From positions 1-64,000 of the forward strand of contig CANJVU010000006.1 of NCBI GenBank assembly GCA_947478525.1: a stretch of 64,000 nt of DNA. The letters are read 5' to 3'. The notes under the pieces were generated by a model. That model had not been told where the DNA came from. It did no database searches and saw only the letters and a program-made list of their open reading frames with translations. Positions 8,749-18,674 of the stretch are shown here, piece after piece (the stretch's first letter is position 1; each line of letters starts with the position of its first letter). Both the position numbers and the translations under genes were made by a program. This DNA is from Thiotrichales bacterium. GTDB taxonomy: Bacteria > Pseudomonadota > Gammaproteobacteria > Francisellales > CACEW01.

Positions 8749-11700
8749 ATGATGTCTAAATCTGCTATTCGTAAAGTGTTATTGTTAGGTTCCGGTGGTT
8801 TAAAAATCTCGCAAGCCGGAGAGTTTGATTATTCCGGCTCCCAGGCCATCAAAGCCTTAAAAGAAGAAGGCATCAAAGTTATTCTGGTCAATCCCAATAT
8901 TGCCACCATTCAAACCGACCCAGATATGGCCGATGAAGTTTATCTTCAGCCGCTCAATTTGCCCGTGGTAACTGCTATTATCGAAAAAGAACGTCCAGAT
9001 GCCGTATTGTTGGGCTTTGGTGGTCAAACGGCCCTAAATCTTGGTTTGGAATTAGAAGCCGCCGGCATCTTTGAAAAGTTTAACGTTAAAGTGTTAGGCA
9101 CCAGTACCAGCGCGATTCGTTTGTCGGAAGACCGGGCATTATTCAAAGCAGAGCTCGATAAAATTGGCGTCAAAAGTGCCAAGAGTTTTGGTGCTACAAC
9201 GGTCGAACAGGCTCTGCAGGCGGGGCGTCAGGTCAATTATCCGTTGATGATGCGTTCAGGTTTTTCTTTGGGTGGCTTAGGCTCTGGTATTATCGAAACC
9301 GAAGCGGAATTAAAGCGCCGCGCGCAGGAAGTGTTAAGCGTTGTGCCGCAGATTCTGATTGAAGAAAATCTGATTGGCTGGAGCGAATTCGAGTACGAAA
9401 TCGTGCGCGATTGTGCCGGTAATACGTTGACCATCTGCAATATGGAAAACTTTGATCCGATGGGCATCCATACGGGGGAAAGCATTGTGGTGTCGCCATC
9501 ACAGTCGCTGGACAATCATGAATATCATTGGCTACGGCAAATTGCCATTCAAGTGGCGCAGCATTTTCAGATTATTGGCGAGTGCAATATTCAGTACGCA
9601 TTTAATTTAACCACCGGCGAATACCGGGTGATTGAAATCAACCCGCGGTTGTCGCGCTCCAGTGCGCTGGCCTCAAAAGCGACGGGATATCCACTGGCGT
9701 TTATCGCGGCAAAATTGGCGTTGGGGTATAAATTACACGAGTTGAAAAACAGTATTACCAAGCGCACCTGCGCCTTCTTCGAGCCGGCGTTGGACTATCT
9801 GGTGGTGAAAATTCCGCGTTGGGATACCCACAAGTTGAAGGGTGCTGAGCGGCGCATCGGCACTGAAATGAAAAGTGTCGGTGAAGTGATGGCGATTGGC
9901 CGCTCGTTCCCCGAAGCCCTGCAAAAAGCCGTGGGTATGTTGAATATTGGCGCGTCTTGTCTGGCCGACTATCCCTTTGAAATTGCCAATATTGAAGATG
10001 AAATTACCCGCGCTACCGATCGACGTCTATTTGCATTGTATCGCTATTTTCAACAGGGCGGTACGGTTGAGCATGCGGCGAAATTATCGCGCATTGACCC
10101 GTGGTTCTTGCATCATCTTTTGACCATTGCGCAATTTGAAGTGCAGTTGACGCAACCGTTAACCGCAGAAATAATGCGCCGTGCCAAGCAACTGGGCTTT
10201 AGTGACAAATATATTGCCAAATGCCAGCAGGTTACCGAGGCAGTGTTGCGTAAACAGCGTATTAGTTTTGGTGTGTCACCAGTGGTCAAACAAATTGACA
10301 CTCTGGCGGGTGAGTTTGATGCGCAAACCAATTATCTGTATTTGACCTACCATGGCACAGAACACGATATTAAACCCTCCGAAAAACCAGCGACGTTGAT
10401 TGTTGGTTCGGGACCTTACAGCATTGGCTCATCGGTGGAATTCGATTGGTGTGCGGTGAGCACGGCGCGCACGTTGCGTAAGATCGGTGAATATCCGATT
10501 ATGATCAATTCGAACCCGGAAACGGTGTCGACCGATTATGATGAATCCGAGCGACTGTACTTCGAACAATTGACCTTTGAGCGCGTGCAGGACATCGCTG
10601 ATTTTGAAAACCGTAAAGGTATTGTGGTGTCGGTGGGTGGGCAGATTGCCAATAATCTGGTGATTCGTTTGAGTAAAGCGGGTTATCCGATTTTGGGCAC
10701 GTCGCCAGACATGATTGAAATGGCAGAAAACCGCGAAAAATTTTCGTCATTGTTGAACACGTTACACATCGATCAACCAGAGTGGATCGTCTCCGATTGT
10801 CTTGACAAAGCGAAGGCTTTTGCGAAAAAAGTCGATTACCCGGTATTGATTCGGCCGTCGTTTGTCTTATCCGGTGCCTCGATGAATGTGGTGGGGTCAG
10901 ATGAAGAGCTGGAGCGTTATCTGATTGAGGCCGCCGCCGTATCACCTGAGCATCCTGTTGTGGTGTCGGATTTTATCGAAAATGGGAAAGAAGTCGAAGT
11001 CGATGGTGTGGCGCAAAATGGTGAAATTATTATTTACGCGATTTCGGAACATGTTGAAAACGCTGGTGTGCACTCCGGTGATGCCACCGTGGTATTGCCA
11101 CCACAACATTTATATTTGGAAACCATCCGGCGTACCAAGCGCATCACGCGCAAAATTGTGCGAGCGTTGAATATTACTGGCCCGTTCAACATTCAATACA
11201 TTGCCAAAAATAATTGGATCAAGGTGATTGAGTGTAACCTGCGTGCCTCACGTTCCTTCCCGTTCGTGTCAAAAGTGACGGGACACAATTTTATCGACAT
11301 CGCCACGCGTATTATGATGGGCAAGTATCAGCGCGAATTTTACAACACGCTTGATTTGGATTATGTGGGTGTCAAAGCACCGCAGTTTTCTTACAGCCGT
11401 TTGAAAGGGTCTAACCCGGTGGCGCATGTGGAAATGGCGTCAACGGGTGAAGTGGCCTGCATCGGCGAAGACTTAGAAGATGCGTTTTATCGCGCCTGGC
11501 AGTCAACTGATCAAGTGGTTAAACGTAAAAAAATCTTAGTAAGTATTGGTGGCGATAAGAAGCCGAAGCTGCTGGAGCAGATTCGTGGATTGTCAGAATT
11601 AGGCTGGGAGATTTATGCCACGCAGAATACCCATCTGTATTTGCAAGAGAATGATATTGCCTCTTGCGTTGTGTATAAAGCCAGCGAGAAAAAGACCCCT

Positions 11701-11940
11701 AACGTCGCAAGCTTAATTCAAGAACAGCAAGTCGATTTGATTGTCAATATTCCGCGTGGCAATGCCAGCAGCACGACGATTACCGATGGTTTTTTGATTC
11801 GCCGTTTAGCAATTGATCACCATATTCCGCTGATTACCAATGTGCAGATTGCACAGCTGTCGTTGCAATGTTTGGCAAAACTGCATGGCAAACCGTTGCC
11901 AGTAAAGTCTTGGCGGAATTTTGTCAGGAGTAGTAAATAA
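8749..11940 (+). CDS. carB: Carbamoyl-phosphate synthase large subunit, Bacteroidetes/eukaryote-like type
   Basis: CarB makes carbamoyl phosphate for arginine and pyrimidines. The product of about 1063 residues has the two ATP-grasp halves (about 1-400 and 555-920), a linker domain and a C-terminal MGS-like regulatory domain (about 925-1060). The frame opens at 8692, but the family N-terminus fits the ATG pair at 8749/8752. The N-terminal GSGGLKISQAGEFDYSGSQ block, the GGLGSGI loop and the KIPRWD motif match Bacteroidetes CarB and eukaryotic CAD/CPS1 rather than the usual proteobacterial CarB (GAGPIVIGQACEFDYSG, KIPRF). No carA lies on either side, although the genes are normally adjacent. 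Transfer from another phylum is likely but unproven. Confidence 0.92.
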   Translation: MMSKSAIRKVLLLGSGGLKISQAGEFDYSGSQAIKALKEEGIKVILVNPNIATIQTDPDMADEVYLQPLNLPVVTAIIEKERPDAVLLGFGGQTALNLGLELEAAGIFEKFNVKVLGTSTSAIRLSEDRALFKAELDKIGVKSAKSFGATTVEQALQAGRQVNYPLMMRSGFSLGGLGSGIIETEAELKRRAQEVLSVVPQILIEENLIGWSEFEYEIVRDCAGNTLTICNMENFDPMGIHTGESIVVSPSQSLDNHEYHWLRQIAIQVAQHFQIIGECNIQYAFNLTTGEYRVIEINPRLSRSSALASKATGYPLAFIAAKLALGYKLHELKNSITKRTCAFFEPALDYLVVKIPRWDTHKLKGAERRIGTEMKSVGEVMAIGRSFPEALQKAVGMLNIGASCLADYPFEIANIEDEITRATDRRLFALYRYFQQGGTVEHAAKLSRIDPWFLHHLLTIAQFEVQLTQPLTAEIMRRAKQLGFSDKYIAKCQQVTEAVLRKQRISFGVSPVVKQIDTLAGEFDAQTNYLYLTYHGTEHDIKPSEKPATLIVGSGPYSIGSSVEFDWCAVSTARTLRKIGEYPIMINSNPETVSTDYDESERLYFEQLTFERVQDIADFENRKGIVVSVGGQIANNLVIRLSKAGYPILGTSPDMIEMAENREKFSSLLNTLHIDQPEWIVSDCLDKAKAFAKKVDYPVLIRPSFVLSGASMNVVGSDEELERYLIEAAAVSPEHPVVVSDFIENGKEVEVDGVAQNGEIIIYAISEHVENAGVHSGDATVVLPPQHLYLETIRRTKRITRKIVRALNITGPFNIQYIAKNNWIKVIECNLRASRSFPFVSKVTGHNFIDIATRIMMGKYQREFYNTLDLDYVGVKAPQFSYSRLKGSNPVAHVEMASTGEVACIGEDLEDAFYRAWQSTDQVVKRKKILVSIGGDKKPKLLEQIRGLSELGWEIYATQNTHLYLQENDIASCVVYKASEKKTPNVASLIQEQQVDLIVNIPRGNASSTTITDGFLIRRLAIDHHIPLITNVQIAQLSLQCLAKLHGKPLPVKSWRNFVRSSK

Positions 11941-12000
11941 AGGTTTCTGCGGCCTTTTTCCTCAGTGCAAAATCAAGTATAATCGGCCCGGGGGTATTCG

Positions 12001-14208
12001 ATGCAATTGATTTTTCGGGCACTGATCATTTTACCGTTCTTGGCCTTGACTGCTTGCTCTGGGAGTTCTTCCAGTGAAAGCGCGCAGGTCCAAACGGGGC
12101 AAATAGAAGTTGATTATACATTGGCGTGCAATGGTGATGCGGCTATGCCGACGGTGACTTTCTCAGCATCTGGTCAGGGGTATAGTCAGCAGCAAAGTAC
12201 CACAGCAGATGCCAATGTTTCTGGATCAGTGTTGTTTACCAATGTGCCTGTAGATACCGACATTTCTATGAGTTCTAAGACTTTAGTCACCTGTCAAAAT
12301 GGTGATGTGTATGGTTATGCGTTGAAGCCCGCGACCATCGATGTTCAGCAATTAGAGCAAACGGTTTTGGTTAAAGCGTTACCCGTATTGCAATCTGCCA
12401 TCTTAACAGTGCAAGATCCTGGAATTTTATTGGGTGGTCATTCAGGGGTGAAGCATCAAGCGTCAGTGAATCATCAAGAGGCGCTGTCTTCGGATTATGG
12501 TCAAAACGGGGTTTATTTGGCGTACCCAATGGTGAAAGTGGGTACCTATTCTGCGGTGACTGTACCCGTTGTTTCGCCAGTGTTAAAAAATGATTTGGTC
12601 AGTACTTATGACCAATATACATTGCAAAAACAAAGCAATATTCAGAGTGGGCCGACAATTATATTTTCTGGCAAAACCTATCCGATTTATTGCAGTGTTC
12701 CGCAGATGATGAATATTGACGATGCTTATGCATGGATTAAAACACAATCTCCGGCTTTGCTGGGGTTGCCAGTATTAAATATGCAAAATCAATTAACTAA
12801 AACCGTACAGTCTAGTTCAGAAAACTCCCAGCAAAATGTCTGGTTAGCACAATCCAATGGCTGGTTGCCTTACTTACCCGGGATTTCTGATTATGTTGAG
12901 TTTTATCCGGGTGCCCTCACTGAGGGTTCTCTCGCCTCAGGTTGGTTGTGGTCTAAAGGTGTCAATGGCTTCCAGCGTGGCGCCTATTTGAATGTTGCGC
13001 CGTATTGTGGGTTTCAGTCTAACTTGAATGGCTTGTTTGTTCGTCATGATGGCTCAGTGGAAGTGCCGGTAGCGCTTAATAATACTGCGCCCGTGATGTT
13101 TGAGGTGGTTGATAATCAGAGTCAGCAGGTGGTGGCAAGTTATCAGGCGACGGGTGTGTCACAAACCCAAAAATTATTGTTGCCGTTGAGCAGCTATCGA
13201 ATTCGTGTTCTTGGTACTGGCATTTTGATACAGCAGGGTAAGCCTTATCAAGTATCTGCATCTCTGCAGCACCTGAGTTTTAGCAATGATCAAACCTTGG
13301 TGGTGAGCTATCAGCCACTCAGTACATTACCAGAACCGAAGGTAATACCCTGGGTGATTCAAAGTTGGGATCAGCTTAACAATCCCTGGACCTTGTTGAA
13401 TTTAACCAACCAGCCAATCACCGCGTTAGATCAGTTGCCGGGCGTGGGATTGTTTAAATTTGAAAATATGGTACCGCCTGGGCAGGCCGGGCTGCTCAAT
13501 ATTGACCGCACTAAAAATGCCAGCCAGTCGATGGCTGCAGATATTTGGTTGGGCTTCCCTGGAGATCCCTATTACCAGGCAATTATGCCGGATACAGCGG
13601 GTGGGGCTGAGCCGGATGGGAGTGCCAACAAGCCTTTCCATTTGTTTGCAGGGTATCAGCAGCATCACTTAACCTGTCAGCTTCAGGTTAATGCGAATAA
13701 TCTCGCCGTGTTGTATCCATCGCCCTATCAAAACAAATCTTATCAAACCAGTCTTTATGTTACCGATAAAAATGGGCAATGGACTTCAGTGGCCACCATT
13801 GGTATGCAGTGGATGTCTGAGCAGCTGCAACCGGGTCGCCATACCTGGATAGCCAGCTCCCCCGAGGGTGCCTTATTGGGTACGTTTGTCCCGCAGTTGA
13901 TTTATCCGCTGAGCGTTAATCAGATAGATCCAACCGCTTGGAATGGAACGTTAACCATCACCACCGATCCATTGGCAAGTTTTACGATGCGACACGTACT
14001 TTCCTGGAGCATGCAGAAATACCAGAACGATTGGAATGTTGGTCTGCCTCAAGGGTATGATAGTCAAGGTTTGGGTGGTGCGTTTGGCTTTAATAATCAG
14101 GTGGGTCAAGTGGCGTATCAATACAATGCCAGCTTTACGTTTTCAGATGTGAACCCGAATAATCGCTGTTTGATAGTAACGCAGCCGATTGGCGCAGGAA
14201 ATAATTAA
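12001..14208 (+). CDS. Large lipoprotein of unknown function
   Basis: The 735-residue product starts with a lipoprotein signal peptide: hydrophobic core, then lipobox LTAC with Cys19 followed by a Ser-rich stretch. It should therefore be lipid-anchored. A run of five G residues seven bases before the ATG supports the start, and a TATAAT at 11978-11983 may be its -10 box. The mature part is Gln/Asn/Ser/Thr-rich, seems all-beta, has scattered cysteines, and suggests repeated immunoglobulin-like or carbohydrate-binding modules. No known domain is recognised and no enzyme motif is visible. Its end overlaps the convergent hemJ end by four bases. Confidence 0.78.
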   Translation: MQLIFRALIILPFLALTACSGSSSSESAQVQTGQIEVDYTLACNGDAAMPTVTFSASGQGYSQQQSTTADANVSGSVLFTNVPVDTDISMSSKTLVTCQNGDVYGYALKPATIDVQQLEQTVLVKALPVLQSAILTVQDPGILLGGHSGVKHQASVNHQEALSSDYGQNGVYLAYPMVKVGTYSAVTVPVVSPVLKNDLVSTYDQYTLQKQSNIQSGPTIIFSGKTYPIYCSVPQMMNIDDAYAWIKTQSPALLGLPVLNMQNQLTKTVQSSSENSQQNVWLAQSNGWLPYLPGISDYVEFYPGALTEGSLASGWLWSKGVNGFQRGAYLNVAPYCGFQSNLNGLFVRHDGSVEVPVALNNTAPVMFEVVDNQSQQVVASYQATGVSQTQKLLLPLSSYRIRVLGTGILIQQGKPYQVSASLQHLSFSNDQTLVVSYQPLSTLPEPKVIPWVIQSWDQLNNPWTLLNLTNQPITALDQLPGVGLFKFENMVPPGQAGLLNIDRTKNASQSMAADIWLGFPGDPYYQAIMPDTAGGAEPDGSANKPFHLFAGYQQHHLTCQLQVNANNLAVLYPSPYQNKSYQTSLYVTDKNGQWTSVATIGMQWMSEQLQPGRHTWIASSPEGALLGTFVPQLIYPLSVNQIDPTAWNGTLTITTDPLASFTMRHVLSWSMQKYQNDWNVGLPQGYDSQGLGGAFGFNNQVGQVAYQYNASFTFSDVNPNNRCLIVTQPIGAGNN

Positions 14209-14624
14209 AACGGCTTCACCACGGCCAACAATACAATGACAATCAAAAATACTGTTGGCACCTCGTTGAATAATCGAAAAAACCGGTGTGAGCGGGTATT
14301 GCTGTTATTGCGAAACTTTCGTAAATAGTAACCGCAGGCAATCTGATATAAAACCAGTAGCCATACCAATATTAATTTGATGTGAATCCAATACCCAAAA
14401 TCATGGGGAAAGCCGTAATACAGTGCATAGCCGGTAATTAAGGTGACCGCCATGGATGGGTGCATAATGTAATAATTAAGTTTGTATTCCATGGTGCAAA
14501 AGGTTTTGGCGGTGTTAGGGTCGGTGGTCATGGCGTGGTAGACAAATAACCGTGGCAGGTAAAACAGCCCCGCAAACCAGCAGACAACGGCAATGAGGTG
14601 AAGGGCGAGAAGGTAATGATACAT
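14205..14624 (-). CDS. hemJ: Protoporphyrinogen IX oxidase HemJ
   Basis: HemJ is a membrane haem protein that oxidises protoporphyrinogen IX in haem synthesis. The product of about 139 residues has four membrane helices. The conserved first helix (LHLIAVVCWFAGLFYLPRL) carries the family His near its start, followed by a VYH segment, and the family's lysine lies in the central region near MEYK. An upstream ATG at 14636 overlaps the acs end by 11 bases but has no binding site. The ATG at 14624 has a GGAA six bases upstream and matches family N-termini, so it is preferred. It is probably co-transcribed with acs. Confidence 0.92.
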   Translation of the reverse strand: MYHYLLALHLIAVVCWFAGLFYLPRLFVYHAMTTDPNTAKTFCTMEYKLNYYIMHPSMAVTLITGYALYYGFPHDFGYWIHIKLILVWLLVLYQIACGYYLRKFRNNSNTRSHRFFRLFNEVPTVFLIVIVLLAVVKPF

Positions 14625-14625
14625 A

Positions 14626-16500
14626 TTATTTTCCATTAATTAATTGTTGCACGCATTCCGGATTGGCCAGCGTGGAAATATCTCCCAAGCCATCAACTTC
14701 ACCATGGGCGATCTTGCGTAAAATCCGCCGCATAATTTTTCCTGAGCGGGTTTTAGGGAGTGCCGTTGCCCAGTGAATGGTATCAATCACCGCAATCGGG
14801 CCAATTTCCCGGCGCACCAGCGCGATCAACTCTATGCGCAAAGTGTCGCTGGGGGTTTCGCCTTGCATCAAGCTGACATAGGCATAAATAGCTTCGCCTT
14901 TGATGGAGTGAGGAGTGCCCACTACGGCGGCTTCGGCCACTTTTGGGTGCAATACCAATGCGCTTTCAACTTCGGCAGTGCCAATGCGATGCCCTGCAAC
15001 GTTGAGTACGTCATCAATCCGCCCGGTGATCCAGTAGTCACCATCGGCATCTCGTTTGGCGCCATCGCCGGTAAAGTAGTAGCCAGGATATTGTTTCAAA
15101 TAGGTGTCGATAAATCGCTGATGGTCTCCATAGACCGTGCGCATCATCCCTGGCCAGGAGTTTTTGATGACCAACGCCCCTTCGCATTGGCCTGCCATTT
15201 CTTTGCCCTGTGCATCCATAATCGCGGGCACCACCCCAAAAAACGGCCGCATTGATGAACCCGGCTTTTGCGCTTTGATTTCATGTGGCGGGGAAATCAA
15301 TATACCGCCGGTTTCGGTTTGCCACCAGGTGTCCATGATGGGGCAGCGCCCATGGCCGATGTGATGAAAATACCATTCCCAGGCTTCGGGGTTAATTGGT
15401 TCCCCGACACTGCCCAATATGCGTAAGCTTTTACGCGTGGTCGACTGTAGTGGCTCATTGCCGTGTGACATTAAGTGTCTAATGGCCGTGGGCGCGGTGT
15501 AAAAAATACTGACCTGATGTTTGTCGATTATTTCCCATAGCCGCGAATTGTTAGGGTAATTGGGTACCCCTTCAAACATGAGTGTGGTGCTGGCATTGGC
15601 GAGTGGTCCGTAGATGATGTAAGAGTGTCCCGTGATCCATCCAATGTCAGCGGTGCACCAGTAAATATCATTCGGTTGTAAGTCAAAAATAATGCGATGG
15701 GTGAGTGCGGCAAATAATAAATAACCCGCGGTGCTGTGCAGTACGCCTTTGGGTTTGCCCGTAGACCCTGAGGTATACAAAATAAAAAGCGGATCTTCTG
15801 AATTCATGGGTTCAGCTGGACATTGGTCGCTGACGGTTTTGATCGCGTCATGATAGTTGACATCACGACCCGGTTGCCATTGGGTTTTGCCGATATCTTG
15901 TTGTGGTACAACCAGGACTTTTTTAACGGTAGGACATTCCACTAATGCCTTGTCAATATTGGCTTTGTAAGGCAAAGTGCTGCCGCCACGATAACCAATA
16001 TCCGTGGTGATTACGGTATTGCATTGTGCATCTTGAATGCGGTTTTTAATGGATTCTGGTGAAAATCCGCCAAACACGACATTATGCACCGCGCCAATGC
16101 GGGTACAAGCCAACATTGCATAAGTGGCTTCTAAGATCATTGGCATATAAATACAAACCCGATCCCCTTTTTTGACACCCAATTGTTTTAACACGTTAGC
16201 AAAGCGACAAACCTGTTGGTGCAGTTCATGATAAGTGATTTTTTTACTGTGCGCGGGATTGTCACCCTCCCAGATGATTGCGATTTTATCGGCATGATGC
16301 GGTAAGTGGCGGTCGATACAGTTCACAGATACATTTAACTCGCCACCATCAAACCATTTAACGTTGTCATTCTGTAAGTTGCCGGACATTACTGTTTGAA
16401 AGGACTTATGCCAGGTCAGGCTTTTGGCCTGTTCTGCCCAAAACTGCGCTGGATGTTGGATCGATTGTTCGTAAAGTGCCTGATAGTGCTCAGCGTTCAT
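14626..16500 (-). CDS. acs: Acetyl-CoA synthetase
   Basis: This enzyme activates acetate to acetyl-CoA through acetyl-AMP. The 624-residue product is an ANL-superfamily adenylating enzyme. The phosphate loop [11 protein letters not shown] lies near residue 245, the WWQTETG substrate motif near 390, the TGD hinge region near 475, and the C-terminal PKTRSGK with the catalytic, usually acetylation-controlled, lysine near 587. The frame extends to a TTG at 16524, but the ATG at 16500 has AAAGGA at the right distance and matches the family start. It stands directly upstream of hemJ. Confidence 0.96.
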   Translation of the reverse strand: MNAEHYQALYEQSIQHPAQFWAEQAKSLTWHKSFQTVMSGNLQNDNVKWFDGGELNVSVNCIDRHLPHHADKIAIIWEGDNPAHSKKITYHELHQQVCRFANVLKQLGVKKGDRVCIYMPMILEATYAMLACTRIGAVHNVVFGGFSPESIKNRIQDAQCNTVITTDIGYRGGSTLPYKANIDKALVECPTVKKVLVVPQQDIGKTQWQPGRDVNYHDAIKTVSDQCPAEPMNSEDPLFILYTSGSTGKPKGVLHSTAGYLLFAALTHRIIFDLQPNDIYWCTADIGWITGHSYIIYGPLANASTTLMFEGVPNYPNNSRLWEIIDKHQVSIFYTAPTAIRHLMSHGNEPLQSTTRKSLRILGSVGEPINPEAWEWYFHHIGHGRCPIMDTWWQTETGGILISPPHEIKAQKPGSSMRPFFGVVPAIMDAQGKEMAGQCEGALVIKNSWPGMMRTVYGDHQRFIDTYLKQYPGYYFTGDGAKRDADGDYWITGRIDDVLNVAGHRIGTAEVESALVLHPKVAEAAVVGTPHSIKGEAIYAYVSLMQGETPSDTLRIELIALVRREIGPIAVIDTIHWATALPKTRSGKIMRRILRKIAHGEVDGLGDISTLANPECVQQLINGK

Positions 16501-16558
16501 GAAAAATCCTTTTGAATTACTCAAGCTAAGTTAACCGTTTCATGATAAAATATCAACT

Positions 16559-16941
16559 AAGCCAACCAGGCAATCGCTGTGTTACTCGGGTTAATCTGAG
16601 TTCATAGAGGAAAGTCCGGGCTCCATAGGGTGACGCGCCAGATAACATCTGGGCATCGTGAGGTGACGGAAAGTGCTGAAGAAACTAAAACCGCCGCGGT
16701 GTTGTTTATTCAACATCAGGTAAGGGTGAGAAGGTGAGGTAAGAGCTCACCGCGCGTTTGGTAACAAACGTGGCATGGCAAACCCCGCGTGGAGCAAGAC
16801 CAAATAGGGATCCGCCGAACACTTCGGTGTTCACCCTGCGACCCGCAGGAGGGATCCGGGTAGGTTGCTAGAGCGTTTTGGTGACAAGGCGCCCAGAGGA
16901 ATGGTTGTCCAAGACAGAACCCGGCTTATCGGTTGGCTTTT
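16559..16941 (+). ncRNA. rnpB: RNase P RNA (bacterial type A)
   Basis: This is the catalytic RNA that trims tRNA 5' ends. The closing helix P1 pairs AAGCCAACC at 16559-16567 with GGTTGGCTT at 16931-16939. The near-universal GAGGAAAGTCCGGGCTCC block follows at about 16608, the GGTAAGGGTGAGAAGGTG region sits in the middle, and ACAGAACCCGGCTTA lies just before the closing helix. The length of about 380 bases is normal. The T-run directly after P1 probably acts as the terminator. The exact ends are accurate only to a few bases. Confidence 0.96.
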
Positions 16942-17105
16942 TTATTTAAAGGGGTGTTGTATATATTTTGCGTGCTATTTGCTAAATAACCCTGTACAAT
17001 GCCCTTGCTCTAGTGACGCCATCAGGCAACTTCTTCTTTGAAAATGTTCGCCCCGATACTTCGTACCTAAGCATTGTGTCTATTAAACTTAAGGAAATGA
17101 ATCTC

Positions 17106-17519
17106 ATGAGTACAACGAAGCTTTACGTTGGTAGCCTGGCATACAGCGTAACCAAAGAAGAACTACAAAATTTTTTCAACACATATGGCGAAGTAACTGA
17201 CGCTACTGTGATCATTGATCGTGCCACTGGCCAATCCAAAGGATTTGGTTTTGTGACTTTCAAAGATGCAGCAGGCGCAGAAGCAGGCTTGAATGCAAAC
17301 GGCCAAGATTTGAATGGTCGTGCATTGAAAGTTAGCCTTGCTAAAGAAGACGGCGGCGTTCGTCGCGCTGGCGGCGGCGGTGGATTTGGCGGCGGCAGCG
17401 GCGGTGGAAGTCGTGGCGGTTTCGGCGGCGGCGCTGGCGGCGGCGGTGGACGTCCCCAAGGTCGTGGCGGTTTCGGCGGCGGCAATGGTGGTGGAAGCGG
17501 TGGCGGAAGCCGCTGGTAA
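17106..17519 (+). CDS. Glycine-rich RRM RNA-binding protein
   Basis: The 137-residue product has one RNA recognition motif (about residues 4-80), with RNP2 LYVGSL near the start and RNP1 KGFGFVTF near residue 44. A C-terminal tail of about 50 residues is mostly Gly with Arg, Ser and Phe, like RGG-type tails. Such proteins bind single-stranded RNA and often serve in cold adaptation. The frame opens at 17013, but the RRM starts at the ATG at 17106. AAGGA lies 10 bases upstream, and a second ATG at 17097 overlaps that site too closely. A strong terminator follows. The tail's low-complexity coding is strongly G+C-rich compared with its surroundings. Confidence 0.9.
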   Translation: MSTTKLYVGSLAYSVTKEELQNFFNTYGEVTDATVIIDRATGQSKGFGFVTFKDAAGAEAGLNANGQDLNGRALKVSLAKEDGGVRRAGGGGGFGGGSGGGSRGGFGGGAGGGGGRPQGRGGFGGGNGGGSGGGSRW

Positions 17520-17541
17520 GTTATTACCACTCTGTTGTAAC

Positions 17542-17573
17542 AAAAGGCTGTGGCGAAAACCACGGCCTTTTTT
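17542..17573. terminator. Intrinsic terminator, probably bidirectional
   Basis: The hairpin pairs GGCTGTGG (17546-17553) with CCACGGCC (17560-17567), including one G-T pair. It has an A-run on its left and a T-run on its right. It lies between the RRM gene and the convergent regulator gene, so it can serve both. Confidence 0.85.
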
Positions 17574-17577
17574 GTAT

Positions 17578-18321
17578 TTATACAAATCTTACGGGCACCG
17601 AAAATAAATAGCCTTTATTCCGAATTGACTTAATTAAATTATTTTGTGATTTGTCTTTCAACTTACTGCGTAACCGCGAAATTTGTACATCAATGGCGCG
17701 GCTTTCTGGCTCATCAATGTCAACTCCCATGGCGTTACCAATTTGATCGCGTGATAAAATCGCCTGCTCATGAGTTAAAAATAAGTGTAGCAACTGACAT
17801 TCCGTTTTAGTCAGAAAAGTAAATTTGCCAGTATTGCTGTGCAAACAAGCTTCTTCTGCAACATAAACCCACTGTGAAAAAAATGCTTTCTGATAGACTT
17901 TGTTGTGGCTCAAAGGGCGTTTTTCGGCAGAAGGTTCCACTTCTTCTGAGGGTTCACTGGCACGTCTTAATACAGCTTGAATACGCGATAATAACACGTG
18001 TGCACTAAAGGGTTTCTCAATGTAATCGTCTGCTCCTGCTTCAAAGCCTAATACAGTATTGACGTCGCCTTCAACAGCAGTGAGAATAATCACGGGAACT
18101 TTGCTGGTTTTACGAATTTCTTTGCAAATATCAATGCCGTACATGTCTGGTAGCATTAAATCAAGTAGAATCAGATCGGGTTTGCTGCTTTTGAGTAATT
18201 CGAATAATTCTCTGCCACTACCGGCTTCTTGAATATTGAAGTGATAACGTATCAGGAAGGTTTTGATGAGCTGTCGGATGCCGACTTCGTCATCGACAAT
18301 AATAATGGTCTTTTCTTGCAT
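17578..18321 (-). CDS. OmpR-family response regulator
   Basis: The 248-residue product has an N-terminal receiver domain with the acidic pair near residues 10-12, phospho-acceptor Asp54 in ILLDLMLPD and the conserved Lys103 in EKPF. A C-terminal winged-helix DNA-binding domain has its recognition helix in the DVQISRLRSKL segment and ends in the usual RNKGYLF wing. The frame runs up to 18444, but the receiver begins at the ATG at 18321, so the longer start is rejected. No kinase gene adjoins it, so it is either an orphan or served by one of the kinases at 20.5-26.7 kb. The target genes are unknown. Confidence 0.9.
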   Translation of the reverse strand: MQEKTIIIVDDEVGIRQLIKTFLIRYHFNIQEAGSGRELFELLKSSKPDLILLDLMLPDMYGIDICKEIRKTSKVPVIILTAVEGDVNTVLGFEAGADDYIEKPFSAHVLLSRIQAVLRRASEPSEEVEPSAEKRPLSHNKVYQKAFFSQWVYVAEEACLHSNTGKFTFLTKTECQLLHLFLTHEQAILSRDQIGNAMGVDIDEPESRAIDVQISRLRSKLKDKSQNNLIKSIRNKGYLFSVPVRFV

Positions 18322-18674
18322 AAAGCATCTCACGCCAGCATTGGATGAGGAAGATTGTAAAGGGTATTGTGCCAAATGTAAAACAAAGGGGAAAGCTGGA
18401 AATACCGACGGTGTACAGGAGCGGGTTCCAAAAACACGAGGCATCGCGTATGGTTAGCATGCTCCTGTACATCTTCAGTATCTGCTTTCAGCAGAGGGGT
18501 CTCCTCCTCCTCGCTAAGCGGTGCTTGTTCTTTGTCGTATTCTGACTATACTGAAAAACAAGTCTAGGGTGCTATTAAAACCGAAGTAAGCTATAATGTC
18601 AAGCGATTTACATAAAATTTCTGTATTTTTTTAAAAATAAGTGCAAAAATACGGAGTTTCAGAGGGAGAGTGGC
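18322..18674. other. Gene-free stretch with an inverted repeat
   Basis: About 350 bases separate the divergently placed OmpR-type regulator and the LexA-like regulator. They hold an 11-bp perfect inverted repeat (18412-18471), a small CTGCT/AGCAG hairpin at 18490-18502 and an A+T-rich segment that probably carries the promoter for the rightward gene. No confident coding frame was seen. A small RNA is possible. Confidence 0.4.
18412..18471. repeat. Perfect 11-bp inverted repeat
   Basis: TGTACAGGAGC at 18412-18422 is repeated inverted as GCTCCTGTACA at 18461-18471, with 38 bases between. It lies upstream of the OmpR-type regulator gene, so it could be a regulator binding site or part of a structured leader or small RNA. 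Confidence 0.6.

Noticed and set aside
10505..10945. 146-codon minus-strand frame inside carB
   Set aside because: It lies wholly opposite a well-conserved carB domain, has no binding site, and its product looks like a shadow translation.
14773..15255. 160-codon plus-strand frame opposite acs
   Set aside because: A shadow of the acs coding strand with no promoter, binding site or domain.
17123..17563. Proline-rich 146-codon frame opposite the RRM gene
   Set aside because: The proline runs are simply the reverse of the glycine-rich tail codons.
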